A stretch of 64,000 nt of DNA from Archivesica marissinica (GCA_014843695.1 CM026390.1:61039851-61103850), one strand, 5' to 3'. Shown: positions 34,437 through 47,430, counted from the stretch's first letter. Notes: generated by a model not told the origin, from the letters alone. A program made the numbers and translations.

Positions 34437-34603
34437 GACACGCCGTCTCAACAGGATCTGCACTTTTTGCCAGTAATATTACTATTTTGAGACAAAATTA
34501 CCCATTTTGATAAATGAACTGGTCCAAATGTAATTTTCTTATTAATTTATTGGTCTGAAAATATCATGCACCAGTCCATGTCAGTTACTTGGTGTTGAAT
34601 GGA
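34437..34603 (+). mobile_element. TTAA MITE (family 1), 5' truncated
   Basis: It begins within the core (CCGTCTCAACAGGATCTGCA) and runs to the normal right end GGTGTTGAATGGA with TTAA at 34604-34607. The left third is missing. Confidence 0.8.
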
Positions 34604-34860
34604 TTAAAACAAGTTTATAATTACTGAAAAAATATTGTGGACAACATGACTCTGAATAAGGGACAGACAAAGTCCCAATAATTGATGTGCAACACCTGCC
34701 GGGTTCAAGATACCTAATTTTTGGGTCGTGGTTTTAGAGGATGACAAAAAGTTTACTGTCAGATAAAACAAAATGAAATCAATAAGACAAATTAATTCGG
34801 CTACCTGGCAACAGTTAGGCTTTCCGATTGTTTTGCAGGAGTCAATGTAACACATGTATA

Positions 34861-35029
34861 TGTTTAAACTTTATTTTTATTTTACAATGATTGTGAAGCA
34901 AGTTTTAACAACTTATATTAATCACTCTCATTGGCGCAGATGTAAGCGGATATGTGGTCAATCGTGTGGGAGGAAACCGGAGTAGACCCACCTGTCCGAT
35001 CTGGCGACCACCGTACGATCTCACATACT
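34861..35029 (-). mobile_element. tRNA-derived SINE, head-truncated
   Basis: The tail and body (TTTACAATGATTGTGAAGC, ACTTATATTAATCACTCTC, GTGTGGGAGGAAACCGGAG, ATCTGGCGACCACCGTACG) match 25920-26175, without the tRNA-like head. Confidence 0.8.
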
Positions 35030-35221
35030 GCACTATACATGTATATGGCTACAGTTGTTTTAAAAGATGACACTACATCATATGGAATAAAAATATGATC
35101 AAATTTGAAATTATACGATCAAGTAGCTTAGCTATGATACACCACATTCTTCCATTTTAATTTCAATAATTATTTTCAGTAAACAGTGCTTATTTTTGTA
35201 ATATAACAAAAGTATGACTTT

Positions 35222-36054
35222 CCTGAATTGGACCAGCATGCCCTGCATACATTCGGAACACATATATTGCTATCAGTATTCAGAACTAACATCTAATTGG
35301 ACCAGCATGCCCCGCGTACATTCGGAACACATATATTGCTATCAGTATTCAGAACTAACATCTAATTGGACCAGCATGCCTTGCGTACATTCGGAACACA
35401 TATATTGCTATAAGTATTCAGAACTAACATCTAATTGGACCAGCATGCCTTGCATACATTCGGAACACATATATTGCTATAAGTATTCAGAACTAACATC
35501 TAATTGGACCAGCATGCCTTGCGTACATTCGGAACACATATATTGCTATAAGTATTCAGAACTAACATCTAATTGGACCAGCATGCCTTGCGTACATTCG
35601 GAACACATATATTGCTATAAGTATTCAGAACTAACATTTAATTGGATCAGCATGCCCCGCGTACATTCGGAACACATATATTGCTATCAGTATTCAGAAC
35701 TAACATCTAATTGGACCAGCATGCCCTGCGTACATTCGGAACACATATATTGCTATCAGTATTCAGAACTAACGTCTAATTGGACCAGCATGCCCTGCGT
35801 ACATTCGGAACACATATATTGCTATCAGTATTCAGAACTAACATCTAATTGGACCAGCATGCCCCGCGTACATTCGGAACACATATATTGCTATCAGTAT
35901 TCAGAACTAACATCTAATTGGACCAGCATGCCCCGCGTACATTCGGAACACATATATTGCTATCAGTATTCAGAACTAACATCTAATTGGACCAGCATGC
36001 CCCGCGTACATTCGGAACACATACATTGCTATCAGTATTCAGAACTAACGTCTA
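35222..36054. repeat. 69-bp tandem array, 12 copies
   Basis: The unit contains ATTGGACCAGCATGCCCCGC, GTACATTCGGAACACATATA and TTGCTATCAGTATTCAGAAC. It is 23 codons long and open throughout (303 codons). Variants TATCAG/TATAAG are clustered, which suggests block-wise duplication. Confidence 0.96.
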
Positions 36055-36271
36055 AGGCAGCTGTTTCAACATGTGTTGTTGTGTCACGAATGCGCATAAA
36101 GCATTGTGGACATAAATTATGTTGATAAAACATTCGCATATATGATGGTGCTATATTTATCTGAATTTTTTCCGTTTCATTGCGATTAATTGGAAATTAT
36201 ATTCTATAAATAGCTGGTACTTTCTACCAAAAAACAACAACATCCTTTATTCCGATACAGAGTCGCATTAA

Positions 36272-36510
36272 CCCATTTGATACTGGATACATTTAAAGGC
36301 TTTTGCAAACAACATAGATCCAGATCAGCCGCAGCGTAACGCTGCGTGCTGATCAGGATCTATGTTGTTTGCTATATAGCCATGTGTCTTAGCATGATCA
36401 TCTGAATAGCAAACAGCATAGAGCCTGATCAGACGGCACATTCTGTGGCGGCTGATCTGGCTCTATGTTCGTTGCAAATACTGTTTGAACGGTATCCAGA
36501 ATCAAATGGG
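36272..36510. mobile_element. TTAA-flanked hairpin MITE (family 2), 239 bp
   Basis: TTAA at 36268-36271 and 36511-36514. The ends are CCCATTTGATACTGGATAC and GTATCCAGAATCAAATGGG (inverted repeats, about 17 of 19). Inside are two hairpins: one around ATAGATCCAGATCAGC...GCTGATCAGGATCTAT and one around GAGCCTGATCAG...CTGATCTGGCTC. Confidence 0.9.
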
Positions 36511-36814
36511 TTAAGAGAATGTTGTTAGAAGCTGAGTGGTGACAACCAACAAACACATTATCAATTTGTACTTAAAACATCAATAATGCATTTTAAATTA
36601 TTAAAATTCAGAAATCCAGAATAACATATTTAATGCTTATTAATCAGTGAAATAATATAACACTACGTGCACAAGTATCCATAAATGTCCTTGAATTTTT
36701 TACTAAATTCCATTGAAAACTGCCTGGAATAAGCTCAGGCATGATCCATTAACCATTTAATAACACCCTATATGCTATAAATACATTATATTGAACTGGC
36801 TGACAAAACACCCA
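36511..36814. other. Intergenic sequence, no gene seen
   Basis: AT-rich DNA leading into the 28-bp array; no features recognised. Confidence 0.5.
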
Positions 36815-39800
36815 GATGTCTCCATATAAACACCCTATACCAGGTGTCTCCATATAAACACCCTATACCAGATGTCTCCATATAAAACCCTATACCAGAT
36901 GTCTCCATATAAACACCCTATACCAGATGTCTCCATATAAACACCCTATACCAGGTGTCTCCATATAAACACCCTATACCAGGTGTCTCCATATAAACAC
37001 CCTATACCAGATGTCTCCATATAAACACCCTATACCAGATGTCTCCATATAAACACCCTATACCAGGTGTCTCCATATAAACACCCTATACCAGATGTCT
37101 CCATATAAACACCCTATACCAGGTGTCTCCATATAAACACCCTGTACCAGATGTCTCCATATAAACACCCTATACCAGGTGTCTCCATATAAACACCCTA
37201 TACCAGATGTCTCCATATAAACACCCTATACCAGATGTCTCCATATAAACACCCTATACCAGGTGTCTCCATATAAACACCCTATACCAGATGTCTCCAT
37301 ATAAACACCCTATACCAGATGTCTCCATATAAACACCCTATACCAGATGTCTCCATATAAACACCCTATACCAGATGTCTCCATATAAACACCCTATACC
37401 AGATGTCTCCATATAAACACCCTATACCAGATGTCTCCATATAAACACCCTATACCAGATGTCTCCATATAAACACCCTATACCAGATGTCTCCATATAA
37501 ACACCCTATACCAGATGTCTCCATATAAACACCCTATACCAGATGTCTCCATATAAACACCCTATACCAGATGTCTCCATATAAACACCCTATACCAGAT
37601 GTCTCCATATAAACACCCTATACCAGATGTCTCCATATAAACACCCTATACCAGATGTCTCCATATAAACACCCTATACCAGATGTCTCCATATAAACAC
37701 CCTATACCAGATGTCTCCATATAAACACCCTATACCAGATGTCTCCATATAAACACCCTATACCAGATGTCTCCATATAAACACCCTATACCAGATGTCT
37801 CCATATAAACACCCTATACCAGATGTCTCCATATAAACACCCTATACCAGATGTCTCCATATAAACACCCTATACCAGATGTCTCCATATAAACACCCTA
37901 TACCAGATGTCTCCATATAAACACCCTATACCAGATGTCTCCATATAAACACCCTATACCAGGTGTCTCCATATAAACACCCTCCATATAAACACCCTAT
38001 ACCAGATGTCTCCATATAAACACCCTATACCAGATGTCTCCATATAAACACCCTATACCAGATGTCTCCATATAAACACCCTATACCAGATGTCTCCATA
38101 TAAACACCCTATACCAGATGTCTCCATATAAACACCCTATACCAGATGTCTCCATATAAACACCCTATACCAGATGTCTCCATATAAACACCCTATACCA
38201 GATGTCTCCATATAAACACCCTATACCAGATGTCTCCATATAAACACCCTATACCAGATGTCTCCATATAAACACCCTATACCAGATGTCTCCATATAAA
38301 CACCCTATACCAGATGTCTCCATATAAACACCCTATACCAGATGTCTCCATATAACACCCTATACCAGTGTCTCCATATAAACACCCTATACCAGTGTCT
38401 CCATATAAACACCCTATACCAGATGTCTCCATATAAACACCCTATACCAGATGTCTCCATATAAACACCCTATACCAGATGTCTCCATATAAACACCCTA
38501 TACCAGATGTCTCCATATAAACACCCTATACCAGGTGTCTCCATATAAACACCCTATACCAGATGTCTCCATATAAACACCCTATACCAGATGTCTCCAT
38601 ATAAACACCCTATACCAGATGTCTCCATATAAACACCCTATACCAGATGTCTCCATATAAACACCCTATACCAGATGTCTCCATATAAACACCCTATACC
38701 AGGTGTCTCCATATAAACACCCTATACCAGATGTCTCCATATAAACACCCTATACCAGATGTCTCCATATAAACACCCTATACCAGGTGTCTCCATATAA
38801 ACACCCTATACCAGATGTCTCCATATAAACACCCTATACCAGGTGTCTCCATATAAACACCCTGTACCAGATGTCTCCATATAAACACCCTATACCAGAT
38901 GTCTCCATATAAACACCCAGATGTCTCCATATAACACCCTATACCAGATGTCTCCATATAAACACCCTATACCAGATGTCTCCATATAAACACCCTATAC
39001 CAGATGTCTCCATATAAACACCCTATACCAGATGTCTCCATATAAACACCCTATACCAGATGTCTCCATATAAACACCCTATACCAGATGTCTCCATATA
39101 AACACCCTATACCAGATGTCTCCATATAAACACCCTATACCAGATGTCTCCATATAAACACCCTATACCAGATGTCTCCATATAAACACCCTATACCAGA
39201 TGTCTCCATATAAACACCCTATACCAGATGTCTCCATATAAACACCCTATACCAGATGTCTCCATATAAACACCCTATACCAGATGTCTCCATATAAACA
39301 CCCTATACCAGATGTCTCCATATAAACACCCTATACCAGGTGTCTCCATATAAACACCCTATACCAGATGTCTCCATATAAACACCCTATACCAGATGTC
39401 TCCATATAAACACCCTATACCAGATGTCTCCATATAAACACCCTATACCAGATGTCTCCATATAAACACCCTATACCAGGTGTCTCCATATAAACACCCT
39501 ATACCAGATGTCTCCATATAAACACCCTATACCAGGTGTCTCCATATAAACACCCTATACCAGATGTCTCCATATAAACACCCTATACCAGATGTCTCCA
39601 TATAAACACCCTATACCAGATGTCTCCATATAAACACCCTATACCAGGTGTCTCCATATAAACACCCTGTACCAGATGTCTCCATATAAACACCCTATAC
39701 CAGATGTCTCCATATAAACACCCAGATGTCTCCATATAAACACCCTATACCAGATGTCTCCATATAAACACCCTATACCAGATGTCTCCATATAAACACC

Positions 39801-40686
39801 CTGTCTCCATATAAACACCCTATACCAGATGTCTCCATATAAACACCCTATACCAGATGTCTCCATATAAACACCCTATACCAGATGTCTCCATATAAAC
39901 ACCCTATACCAGATGTCTCCATATAAACACCCTATACCAGATGTCTCCATATAAACACCCTATACCAGATGTCTCCATATAAACACCCTATACCAGATGT
40001 CTCCATATAAACACCCTATACCAGATGTCTCCATATAAACACCCTATACCAGGTGTCTCCATATAAACACCCTATACCAGTGTCTCCATATAAACACCCT
40101 ATACCAGATGTCTCCATATAAACACCCTATACCAGATATACCAGATGTCTCCATATAAACACCCTATACCAGATGTCTCCATATAAACACCCTATACCAG
40201 GTGTCTCCATATAAACACCCTGTACCAGATGTCTCCATATAAACACCCTATACCAGATGTCTCCATATAAACACCCTATACCAGGTGTCTCCATATAAAC
40301 ACCCTATACCAGATGTCTCCATATAAACACCCTATACCAGATGTCTCCATATAAACACCCTATACCAGATGTCTCCATATAAACACCCTATACCAGATGT
40401 CTCCATATAAACACCCTATACCAATGTCTCCATATAAACACCGAGGTGTCTCCATATAAACACCCTATACCAGATGTCTCCATATAAACACCCTATACCG
40501 ATGTCTCCATATAAACACCCTATACCAGATGTCTCCATATAAACACCCTATACCCAGATGTCTCCATATAAACACCCTATACCAGATGTCTCCATATAAA
40601 CACCCTATACCAGATGTCTCCATATAAACACCCTATACCAGATGTCTCCATATAAACACCCTATACCAGATGTCTCCATATAAACA
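36815..40686. repeat. 28-bp tandem array (satellite-like), about 138 copies
   Basis: The unit is AGATGTCTCCATATAAACAC followed by CCTATACC. Variants are AGATG/AGGTG, CTATACC/CTGTACC and occasional partial units. The order AGGTG...CTGTACC...AGATG recurs near 37126, 38841, 39651 and 40201, which shows that blocks larger than one unit were copied. Confidence 0.97.
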
Positions 40687-40863
40687 AGAGATTAATTATA
40701 ACAGTTACTGATGTGATTCCTAATAGAAATACTCTTAAACAACAACACTGAAGAAATGTGGATAAGGCAGGCTGCGGGCAGGACAGGCAGTGCAGTGCAA
40801 AGGCACCCTATATCTCAGACCTGATGCCTGCATATTATACTATATTATAGTTTCGAGATATGT

Positions 40864-41140
40864 TTATTTATCGTCGCTACCGGTTACCATATGAGCGACG
40901 CCTCCTGAAGAGATTAATCATTTTAGATTTTTGGAGGATAATGCAATGATATAGACAGAGACCCATTCCAGAGTATCCTCTGGTTCTTTTACGTGCACGG
41001 TGTAAAGCACCGACATGAGACCTTGGTTTAACGTCCCATCTGAAAGACTGTTAATTTTATTAGGGTCAGATGGGGGATCGAACCTGTGATCCCTGGATTA
41101 CCAGTCCTGAGTGTTACCACTGGACTACAGATCCGTCTGT
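40864..41140 (-). mobile_element. tRNA-derived SINE (TCGTCGCTACC type)
   Basis: The minus-strand head is GTAGTCCAGTGGTAACAC and a B-box-like GGTTCGATCC. The body has GACGTTAAACCAAGGTCTCA and a tail ACGATAAATAAAC. Related copies are at 47170-47430, 48665-48945, 49066-49353 and 57763-57935. Confidence 0.8.
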
Positions 41141-41499
41141 TAAAATTAGACATTTGAACAACTTCTAATTATAACTTGGTGCTAAAAATTAAATACAGAT
41201 AGGTTCCAAGCGTTTGCATGCAAAACAAAGTTTCACACAATCATGTATCCTGCGTGATAGCGTGCCATGCACTCACAGACAATGTGAATGTGGATGATTA
41301 TTTTGTAATCGGTTCCAGTGCCATAGCCAGAATCTAAAAATAACTGAGGCAACCCCCCTCCCCCCAAATTATTTTTGTGTATTCTGAAGGCAGTTTTATC
41401 AGTTTTCCTATATACCTGTCGTTACTTGCCATATTCTAACTGAGAAGAGTGCTTTATTTGCCTCAGTGTCGCTACGGGCCTGGGTTCAACCCCTAAAAT

Positions 41500-41730
41500 G
41501 GAAGTCGTGATAGCGCAGTGGATGCGTGTTCGCTTCAGTGCGAAAGGTCCGGAGTTCGAGCCCCACTGGAACTGTTACGATTGTGCTCTTAGGCAAGGCA
41601 TTTAAAATCCACGTTGCCTCTTCTCTCTCCCTCATGGCGATGGATTCCATCAGGAATGAGGTCTCGAGAGTGATTAATATAAGTTGTAAGAACTTGTTTC
41701 GCAATCAAACTAAAATAAATTTGTATAAAC
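41500..41730 (+). mobile_element. tRNA-derived SINE (third type), plus strand
   Basis: The head GTCGTGATAGCGCAGTGGAT carries an A box, with GGAGTTCGAGCCCC as the B box. The body has CTTAGGCAAGGCATTTAAA and the tail CGCAATCAAACTAAAATAAA. An inverse copy sits at 42487-42720. Confidence 0.8.
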
Positions 41731-42339
41731 TAACCCCAAAAGTCCTAAGTCCAATGGACCTTTACCCAGGCTCCTAACAATCACTGGATAAAATAATAAT
41801 TAGTGGTCCCAGGCAGTCTGTGATCTGCAATGTTATAACGCCATCTATTTACACCCTATCATCACATGACATCAGTTCAGCAGCTTATGTAACCCAATTG
41901 GTATATAATTACCAACAAAGACCAGCAATTTAATTCACTGATCAGTCTGAGCAGGGACTTATCTGAGAAGGCACGAGTACTCTCAATTGATGGTTAAAAC
42001 AAATTATTCTTGACAGACGGATTATCTGACGGATTATCTGACAGTCAGATCACGAAAATATCTTTGAAATAATTGAAGGTTAGTTGTTGCAGTTGTTTCA
42101 ATTAATGTTCAAGTTTGCTTGTATCAACATTTTACAGCAATATTGTTGTAGATTGTTGTATGAAGTTGCATACGGGAACATACTTACTCAAACAACTGAC
42201 GATATAAGCTTTCGATTAAATCCATTTTCATTCTGTATACAATAGATACGTACTGTACATTATGAATGAATAAATATGTTTATGCCAAACAACTGTCGTC
42301 TTTTGATGTCCGTAAACAATAGTAACATTCCAAGCACTG
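41731..42339. other. Intergenic sequence, no gene seen
   Basis: No gene seen. About 42200-42285 is an inverted, diverged copy of 14514-14612 (ATTAAATCCATTTTCATTCT), an unnamed repeat. Confidence 0.5.
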
Positions 42340-42850
42340 TTGTTCAACCTGTGTCCAACAGTAAACCCGATATCAACCTACCGGTACGTCCAATACAATA
42401 CCTGATATCAACCTACATCCAATAGAATACCTGATATCAACCAATGTTTAACAGAATACACAATATCAACCACCGTCAAACAGTATAGTTTATACAAATT
42501 TATTTAGCTCGATTGCGAAACAAGTTATTTCAACTTATATAAATCACTCTCGAGACCTCATTCCTGATGGAATCCATCGCCACGAGGGAGAGAGAGGCAA
42601 CGTGGAATTTAAATGCCTTGCCTAAGGGCACAATCGTAACGGCTCCAGTGGGGCTCGAACTCCGGACCTTTTTCGCACCTGAAGCGAAAGCGCATCCACT
42701 GAACTATCACGACTTCCACCAAACAGTATGCCTGATATCAACAACCTACACAGTATAGCCAATATCAACCTACATGTACGTCAAATAGAATACAAGTTAC
42801 CAACATACGTCAATCTGTATACCGGATATCAACATATGTTCTCCAGGTAG
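42340..42850. repeat. Degenerate tandem repeat, split by a SINE
   Basis: Irregular 30-40 bp units share AATACCTGATATCAACCTAC and CAGTATA. They occur on both sides of the SINE at 42487-42720, so the array predates that insertion. Confidence 0.65.
42487..42720 (-). mobile_element. tRNA-derived SINE (third type), minus strand
   Basis: AAACAGTAT is duplicated on both sides (42478-42486, 42721-42729). The right end holds the tRNA-like head (inverse of GAAGTCGTGATAGTTCAGTG) and the left end the AAATTTGTATAAAC-like tail. It is the inverse of 41500-41730. Confidence 0.88.
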
Positions 42851-43087
42851 AAAAGGTTTAAAGGCATATTTACACACAACAACATGTATACACAACATGA
42901 AATTACAAATTGTCTAAAATATTTATAATGAAGTAATGCTAACAACAACCTGACTTATCTGTCATGTGAATATTGTATCCAATGGTTGTTTATACCGGTA
43001 ACCGTTATTACCCTACTTTGAAAACACTGTAGTAAAGACATACAGAGACCTTTTGCTTACATGTAAAATCCATTATTATTATTACTA

Positions 43088-44372
43088 AATCTTAGTAAAC
43101 TAGTCTACCTTAGTAAACTAGCCTACTTTAGTAAACTAGTCTACCTTAGTAAACTAGCCTACCTTAGTAAACTGGCCTACCTTAGTAAACTAGCCTACCT
43201 TAGTAAACTGGCCTACCTTAGTAAACTAGCCTACCTTAGTAAACTGGCCTACCGTAGTAAACTAGCGTACCTTAGTAAACTAGCCTACCTTGGTAAACTA
43301 TCCTACCTTAGTAAACTAGCAAACTAGCCTACCTTACCAAACGAGTCTACCTTAGTAAACTATCCTACCTTAGTAAACTAGCCTACCTTAGTAAACTAGC
43401 AAACTAGCCTACCTTACCAAACTAGTCTACTTCATAAACTTGCCTACCTTAGTAAACTAGCCTACCTTAGTAAACTGGCCTACCTTAGTAAACTATCCTA
43501 CCTTAGTAAACTAGCCTACCTTGGTAAACTATCCTACCTTAGTAAACTAGCAAACTAGCCTACCTTACCAAACTAGTCTACCTTAGTAAACTTGCCTACC
43601 TTAGTAAACTATCCTACCTTAGTAAACTAGCCTACCTTAGTAAACTATCCTACCTTAGTAAACTAGCAAACTAGCCTACCTTACCAAACTAGTCTACTTC
43701 GTAAACTTGCCTACCTTAGTAAACTATCCTACCTTAGTAAACTAGCCTATCTTAGTAAACTAGCCTACCTCAGTAAACTAACCTACCTTAGTAAACTAGC
43801 CTAACTTAGTAAACTAGCCTACCTTAGTAAACTATACTAACTTAGTAAACTAGCCTACCTTAGTAAACTGGCCTACATTAGTAAACTAGCCTACCTTAGT
43901 AAACTAGCCTAACTTAGTAAACTAGCCTACCTTAGTAAACTATACTAACTTAGTAAACTAGCCTACCTTAGTAAACTAGCCTACCTTAGTAAACTAGCCT
44001 AACTTAGTAAACTAGCCTACCTTAGTAAACTAGCCTAACTTAGTAAACTAGCCTACCTTAGTAAACTAGCCTAACTTAGTAAACTAGCCTATCTTAGTAA
44101 ACTAGCCTACCTTAGTAAACTAGCCTACCTTAGTAAACTAGCCTACCTTAGTAAACTAGCCTACCTTAGTAAACTAGCCTACATTAGTAAATTATCCTAA
44201 CTTAGTAAACTAGCCTACCTTAGTAAACTAGCCTACCATAGTAAATTATCCTAAAAAACTTAGTAAACTAGCCTACCTTAGTAAACTAGCCTACCTTAGT
44301 AAACTAGCCTACCTTAGTAAACTAACCTACCTTAGTAAACTAGCCTACCTTAGTAAACTAGCCTACCTTAGA
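43088..44372. repeat. 18-bp tandem array, about 71 copies
   Basis: The unit is CCTACCTTAGTAAACTAG. Variants include TAACTTAG, ACTGGCC and ACTATCC, plus a larger recurring block containing GTAAACTAGCAAACTAGC (near 43312, 43392, 43543 and 43661). Every unit carries stop codons, so no long ORF appears. Confidence 0.97.
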
Positions 44373-44535
44373 AGCCTAGATGAACAGTAACATACAGACA
44401 TTTTGCATAAATTGATCCATTCTGTATTAAATTTCGCAGAAAGACCTGCATCACACAATATTCAATCAATATAAAAAAATCACAAGATCGTCTGTCTGCG
44501 GATATCCAATTACAAAACAGACACTGTACCTTTAA

Positions 44536-45028
44536 CCCTTAAATTGCTGACTAAATTGGAAGGACTGTTTGTTTGTTTTTGTGGGTTAAAGTCGCACCAA
44601 CAGCTTAAGGTCATAGGGCGACTCTCCAGCTATTATTGTTGGAGGAAGACAGAACCTCCGACCAACCTCAAGCCAGCTGGATAGCTTCCTCAAATGAAAT
44701 AATTAGACACCCCAATTGGATTCGAACCTACAGCGGTGAGGGGCAAGTGATTTGAAGTAAACGACCGTAACCACTTGGCCACGGAGGCCCTCTGGAAGGA
44801 ATATGCAAACAATATAGATCCAGATCAGTTGAGGTACACAGATCCATATCAGGAGTGTAGCGCCACGTCTGATCAGGATCTATGTTGTTTGCTATTCAGC
44901 CAAGTGTTTTAGCTCCACTATCCAAACAGCATAGGGCCTGATCAGGCGGCACATTCGTTCTGTGCTGTCTGATCTGGCTCTAAGCTGTTTGCAAAAGCAA
45001 CGTTAGTTGTGATTAGTGGGTTATGGGG
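44536..45028. mobile_element. TTAA-flanked hairpin MITE (family 2), interrupted by a SINE
   Basis: TTAA at 44532-44535 and 45029-45032. The right part has ATAGATCCAGATCAG, CTGATCAGGATCTATGTTG and CTGATCTGGCTCTA as in 36272-36510. The termini are diverged (CCCTTAAATTGCTGA). A SINE at 44565-44792 splits it, so the MITE is older. Confidence 0.82.
44565..44792 (-). mobile_element. tRNA-derived SINE (fourth type) nested in a MITE
   Basis: TGGAAGGA is duplicated at 44557-44564 and 44793-44800. The minus-strand head is CCGTGGCCAAGTGGTTACGG, then the B box GGTTCGAATCC, ending in a CAAAAACAAACAAACAG tail. Its head resembles 4922-5046. Confidence 0.88.
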
Positions 45029-45032
45029 TTAA

Positions 45033-45756
45033 TTCAGGCCACAGTAATTTCAAGCCTGTCTGGTAAATTTGCAGCATCACTCAATCAATGTATCATGCGC
45101 ATTTGTACAATACTTGCTGTTTTCTAATAGGTTGTCGGGTTGGAGAAAGTACATCCTGTTCTAAGAATTGTGGGTATTGCTCTATGAGTCAGCATTCCTA
45201 GAATCATGTACATCATCTGTTTCTTTCTTCCTCTGTGCAGTGGGGTGTAAGATTTCTTAATTTAACTCTTTGCATGCTTCGTAAAATAAAAGCTATAAAT
45301 AGTTCAAATAATTGAAGCAGACGACAAGTCATTAATATGTATTTCCTATTTGAAACAGGACATATTTAGCTGTTATTTTCACTGCTAGAATTCCCAGAGT
45401 TAAAAGGAGTGGGGTGTGCTTCACAAGTGTCATGGTATAAATCTAATTCACTATTTTGACCGACAAATCAGAATCAGATCATTGATCCTTGATGTTCCAG
45501 TCGGTCATGTCATATTAGTCCAAAACACCATGTTCAAATTGAAAACAAATATTTTATTGCCTTCATGGGTAAAAAATAAGGAATATTGATAATGTTTAGA
45601 ATAGTGAATTACACTCATACACTTATACATAATGTATGTGCAGATCCATGAAGGACAGAGGTTGTGTGTAAGACGACTCATGAAAATGTCAGCAATTACA
45701 ATTAGAGACATTGGTAAGTTATTGCCCCTGAATACTCTTGAAGAAGGATAGGTATT
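45033..45756. other. Intergenic sequence, no gene seen
   Basis: AT-rich DNA between two MITEs. The 68-codon minus-strand ORF at 45505-45711 is not recognised. Confidence 0.5.
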
Positions 45757-46068
45757 CAGGGTTCATTCTAGGTCATAATTTTTGGGAGAAGTGAGAAAGC
45801 GCGTGATTGCTTCCTTAAATGGTGTTCTTTAATATACTTCTGCAAAATAGGGTTAAAATGCACAGTACAACCATTAAATACAACATTTGAATAGAAGGAG
45901 TGCTTTATAATGGCCAGTGTATCTTACTAGACAAAATTTTGTTTGAAAATCATAAAAACAATTTTTTTTTTTTTTTTTTTTTATATAGGGAGAAGTGGGT
46001 CCCCAAGGGCGAAGTCAGGGTCCCTAGGGCGACAATTTCGCCCACATCGCCCTCTAAACTGATCCCTG
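45757..46068. mobile_element. CAGGG-ended MITE, 5-bp target duplication
   Basis: The left end CAGGGTTCATTCTAG and the right end CTAAACTGATCCCTG. GTATT flanks it (45752-45756, 46069-46073). Shared internal blocks with 27856-28184 and 53879-54152 include GGGAGAAGTGAGAAAGCGCG and GCGAAGTCAGGGTCCCTAGG. Confidence 0.88.
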
Positions 46069-46089
46069 GTATTTTTTATTGATTGTCTC

Positions 46090-46845
46090 TGCTTTCATTG
46101 TGGTTTCCTTTGCACCACATGCAATCAATTCATCTAACTTTCATTGTGGTTTCCTTTGCACCACATGCAATCAATTCATCTAACTTTCATCGTGGTTTCC
46201 TTTGCACCACATGCAATCAATTCATCTAACTTTCATTGTGGTTTCCTTTGTACCACATGCAATCAATTCATCTGCTTTCATTGTGGTTTCCTTTGCACCA
46301 CATGCAATCAATTCATCTAACTTTCATTGTGGTTTCCTTTGCACCACATGCAATCAATTCATCTAACTTTCATTGTGGTTTCCTTTGCACCACATGCAAT
46401 CAATTCATCTAACTTTCATTGTGGTTTCCTTTGCACCACATGCAATCAATTCATCTGCTTTCATCGTGGTTTCCTTTGCACCACATGCAATCAATTCATC
46501 TGCTTTCATCGTGGTTTCCTTTGCACCACATGCAATCAATTCATCTGCTTTATCAATTCATCTGCTTTCATTGTGGTTTCCTTTGCACCACATGCAATCA
46601 ATTCATCTAACTTTCATTGTGGTTTCCTTTGCACCACATGCAATCAATTAATCTAACTTTCATTGTGGTTTCCTTTGCACCACATGCAATCAATTCATGT
46701 AACTTTCATTGTGGTTTCCTTTGCACCACATGCAATCAATTCATCTGCTTTCATCATGGTTTCCTTTGCACCACATGCAATCAATTCATGTAACTTTCAT
46801 TGTGGTTTCCTGTGCACCACATGCAATCAATTCATCTGCTTTTCA
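46090..46845. repeat. 45-46-bp tandem array, about 17 copies
   Basis: The unit contains CTTTCATTGTGGTTTCCTTT and GCACCACATGCAATCAATTC. A CTAA/CTG length variant shifts frame between copies. It starts about 20 bp from the MITE at 45757-46068. Confidence 0.95.
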
Positions 46846-46849
46846 TCTG

Positions 46850-47165
46850 TTTTCTCATTATACTTATTAAATCTTGACAGATATCATACAAGATACTTTG
46901 ACTGTAAAAATTAATTAACATGATTTTGCTAGAATCTTATTTATCATACCACAACATCTGCTTAGTAGAAACAAAGGATTACAATTAAAAGGACCAACAT
47001 ACATGTCAAGATAAATCAGACTTCATCTGTACATGTAAATAGAAACACCAGTATTGATTATGTTGCTCATTACCAACCAGCACAAACTATTGACTGACCA
47101 ATTCAAGGGTGATGACGATTGAGCTTATATACCCTCGTTCCACCATTTGGGCGAGTGTACCAAGA
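46850..47165. other. Intergenic sequence, no gene seen
   Basis: No features recognised. Confidence 0.5.
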
Positions 47166-47169
47166 TGAG

Positions 47170-47430
47170 TGTGTGTGTTTTACGTTTATTTATCGTCGCT
47201 ACCGGTTGCCCATATGAGCGACGCCTCCTGAAGAGATTAGTTATTTTAGATTTTTGGAGGATAGTGCATGATACAGACAGAGACCCATTCCAGAATCTCC
47301 TCTGGTTCTTTTTCGTGCACATTGTACAGCACCCACACGAGACCTTGGTTTAAAGTCCCATCTGAAAGACTTAATTTTATTAGGGTCAGGCGGGGATCGA
47401 ACCTGCGATCCCTGGATTACATACTGAGAC
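47170..47430 (-). mobile_element. tRNA-derived SINE (TCGTCGCTACC type), damaged head
   Basis: Collinear with 40864-41140 (TCGTCGCTACCGGTTGCCC, GAGACCTTGGTTTAAAGTCC). The tRNA-like head breaks down after CCCTGGATTAC. Confidence 0.78.

Noticed and set aside
35214..36125. 303-codon ORF of 23-residue repeats, superficially like a secreted repeat protein
   Set aside because: The 69-bp array is a multiple of three; no signal peptide, and flanks are non-coding.
36815..40686. CRISPR-like regular repeat arrays
   Set aside because: Units are head-to-tail with no unique spacers, in a eukaryotic context.
41500..41600. tRNA gene candidates (A and B boxes here and in about a dozen other places)
   Set aside because: The box motifs lie at the head of repeated 200-280-bp elements with tails and target duplications, so they are SINEs; no cloverleaf with a proper anticodon arm was evident.
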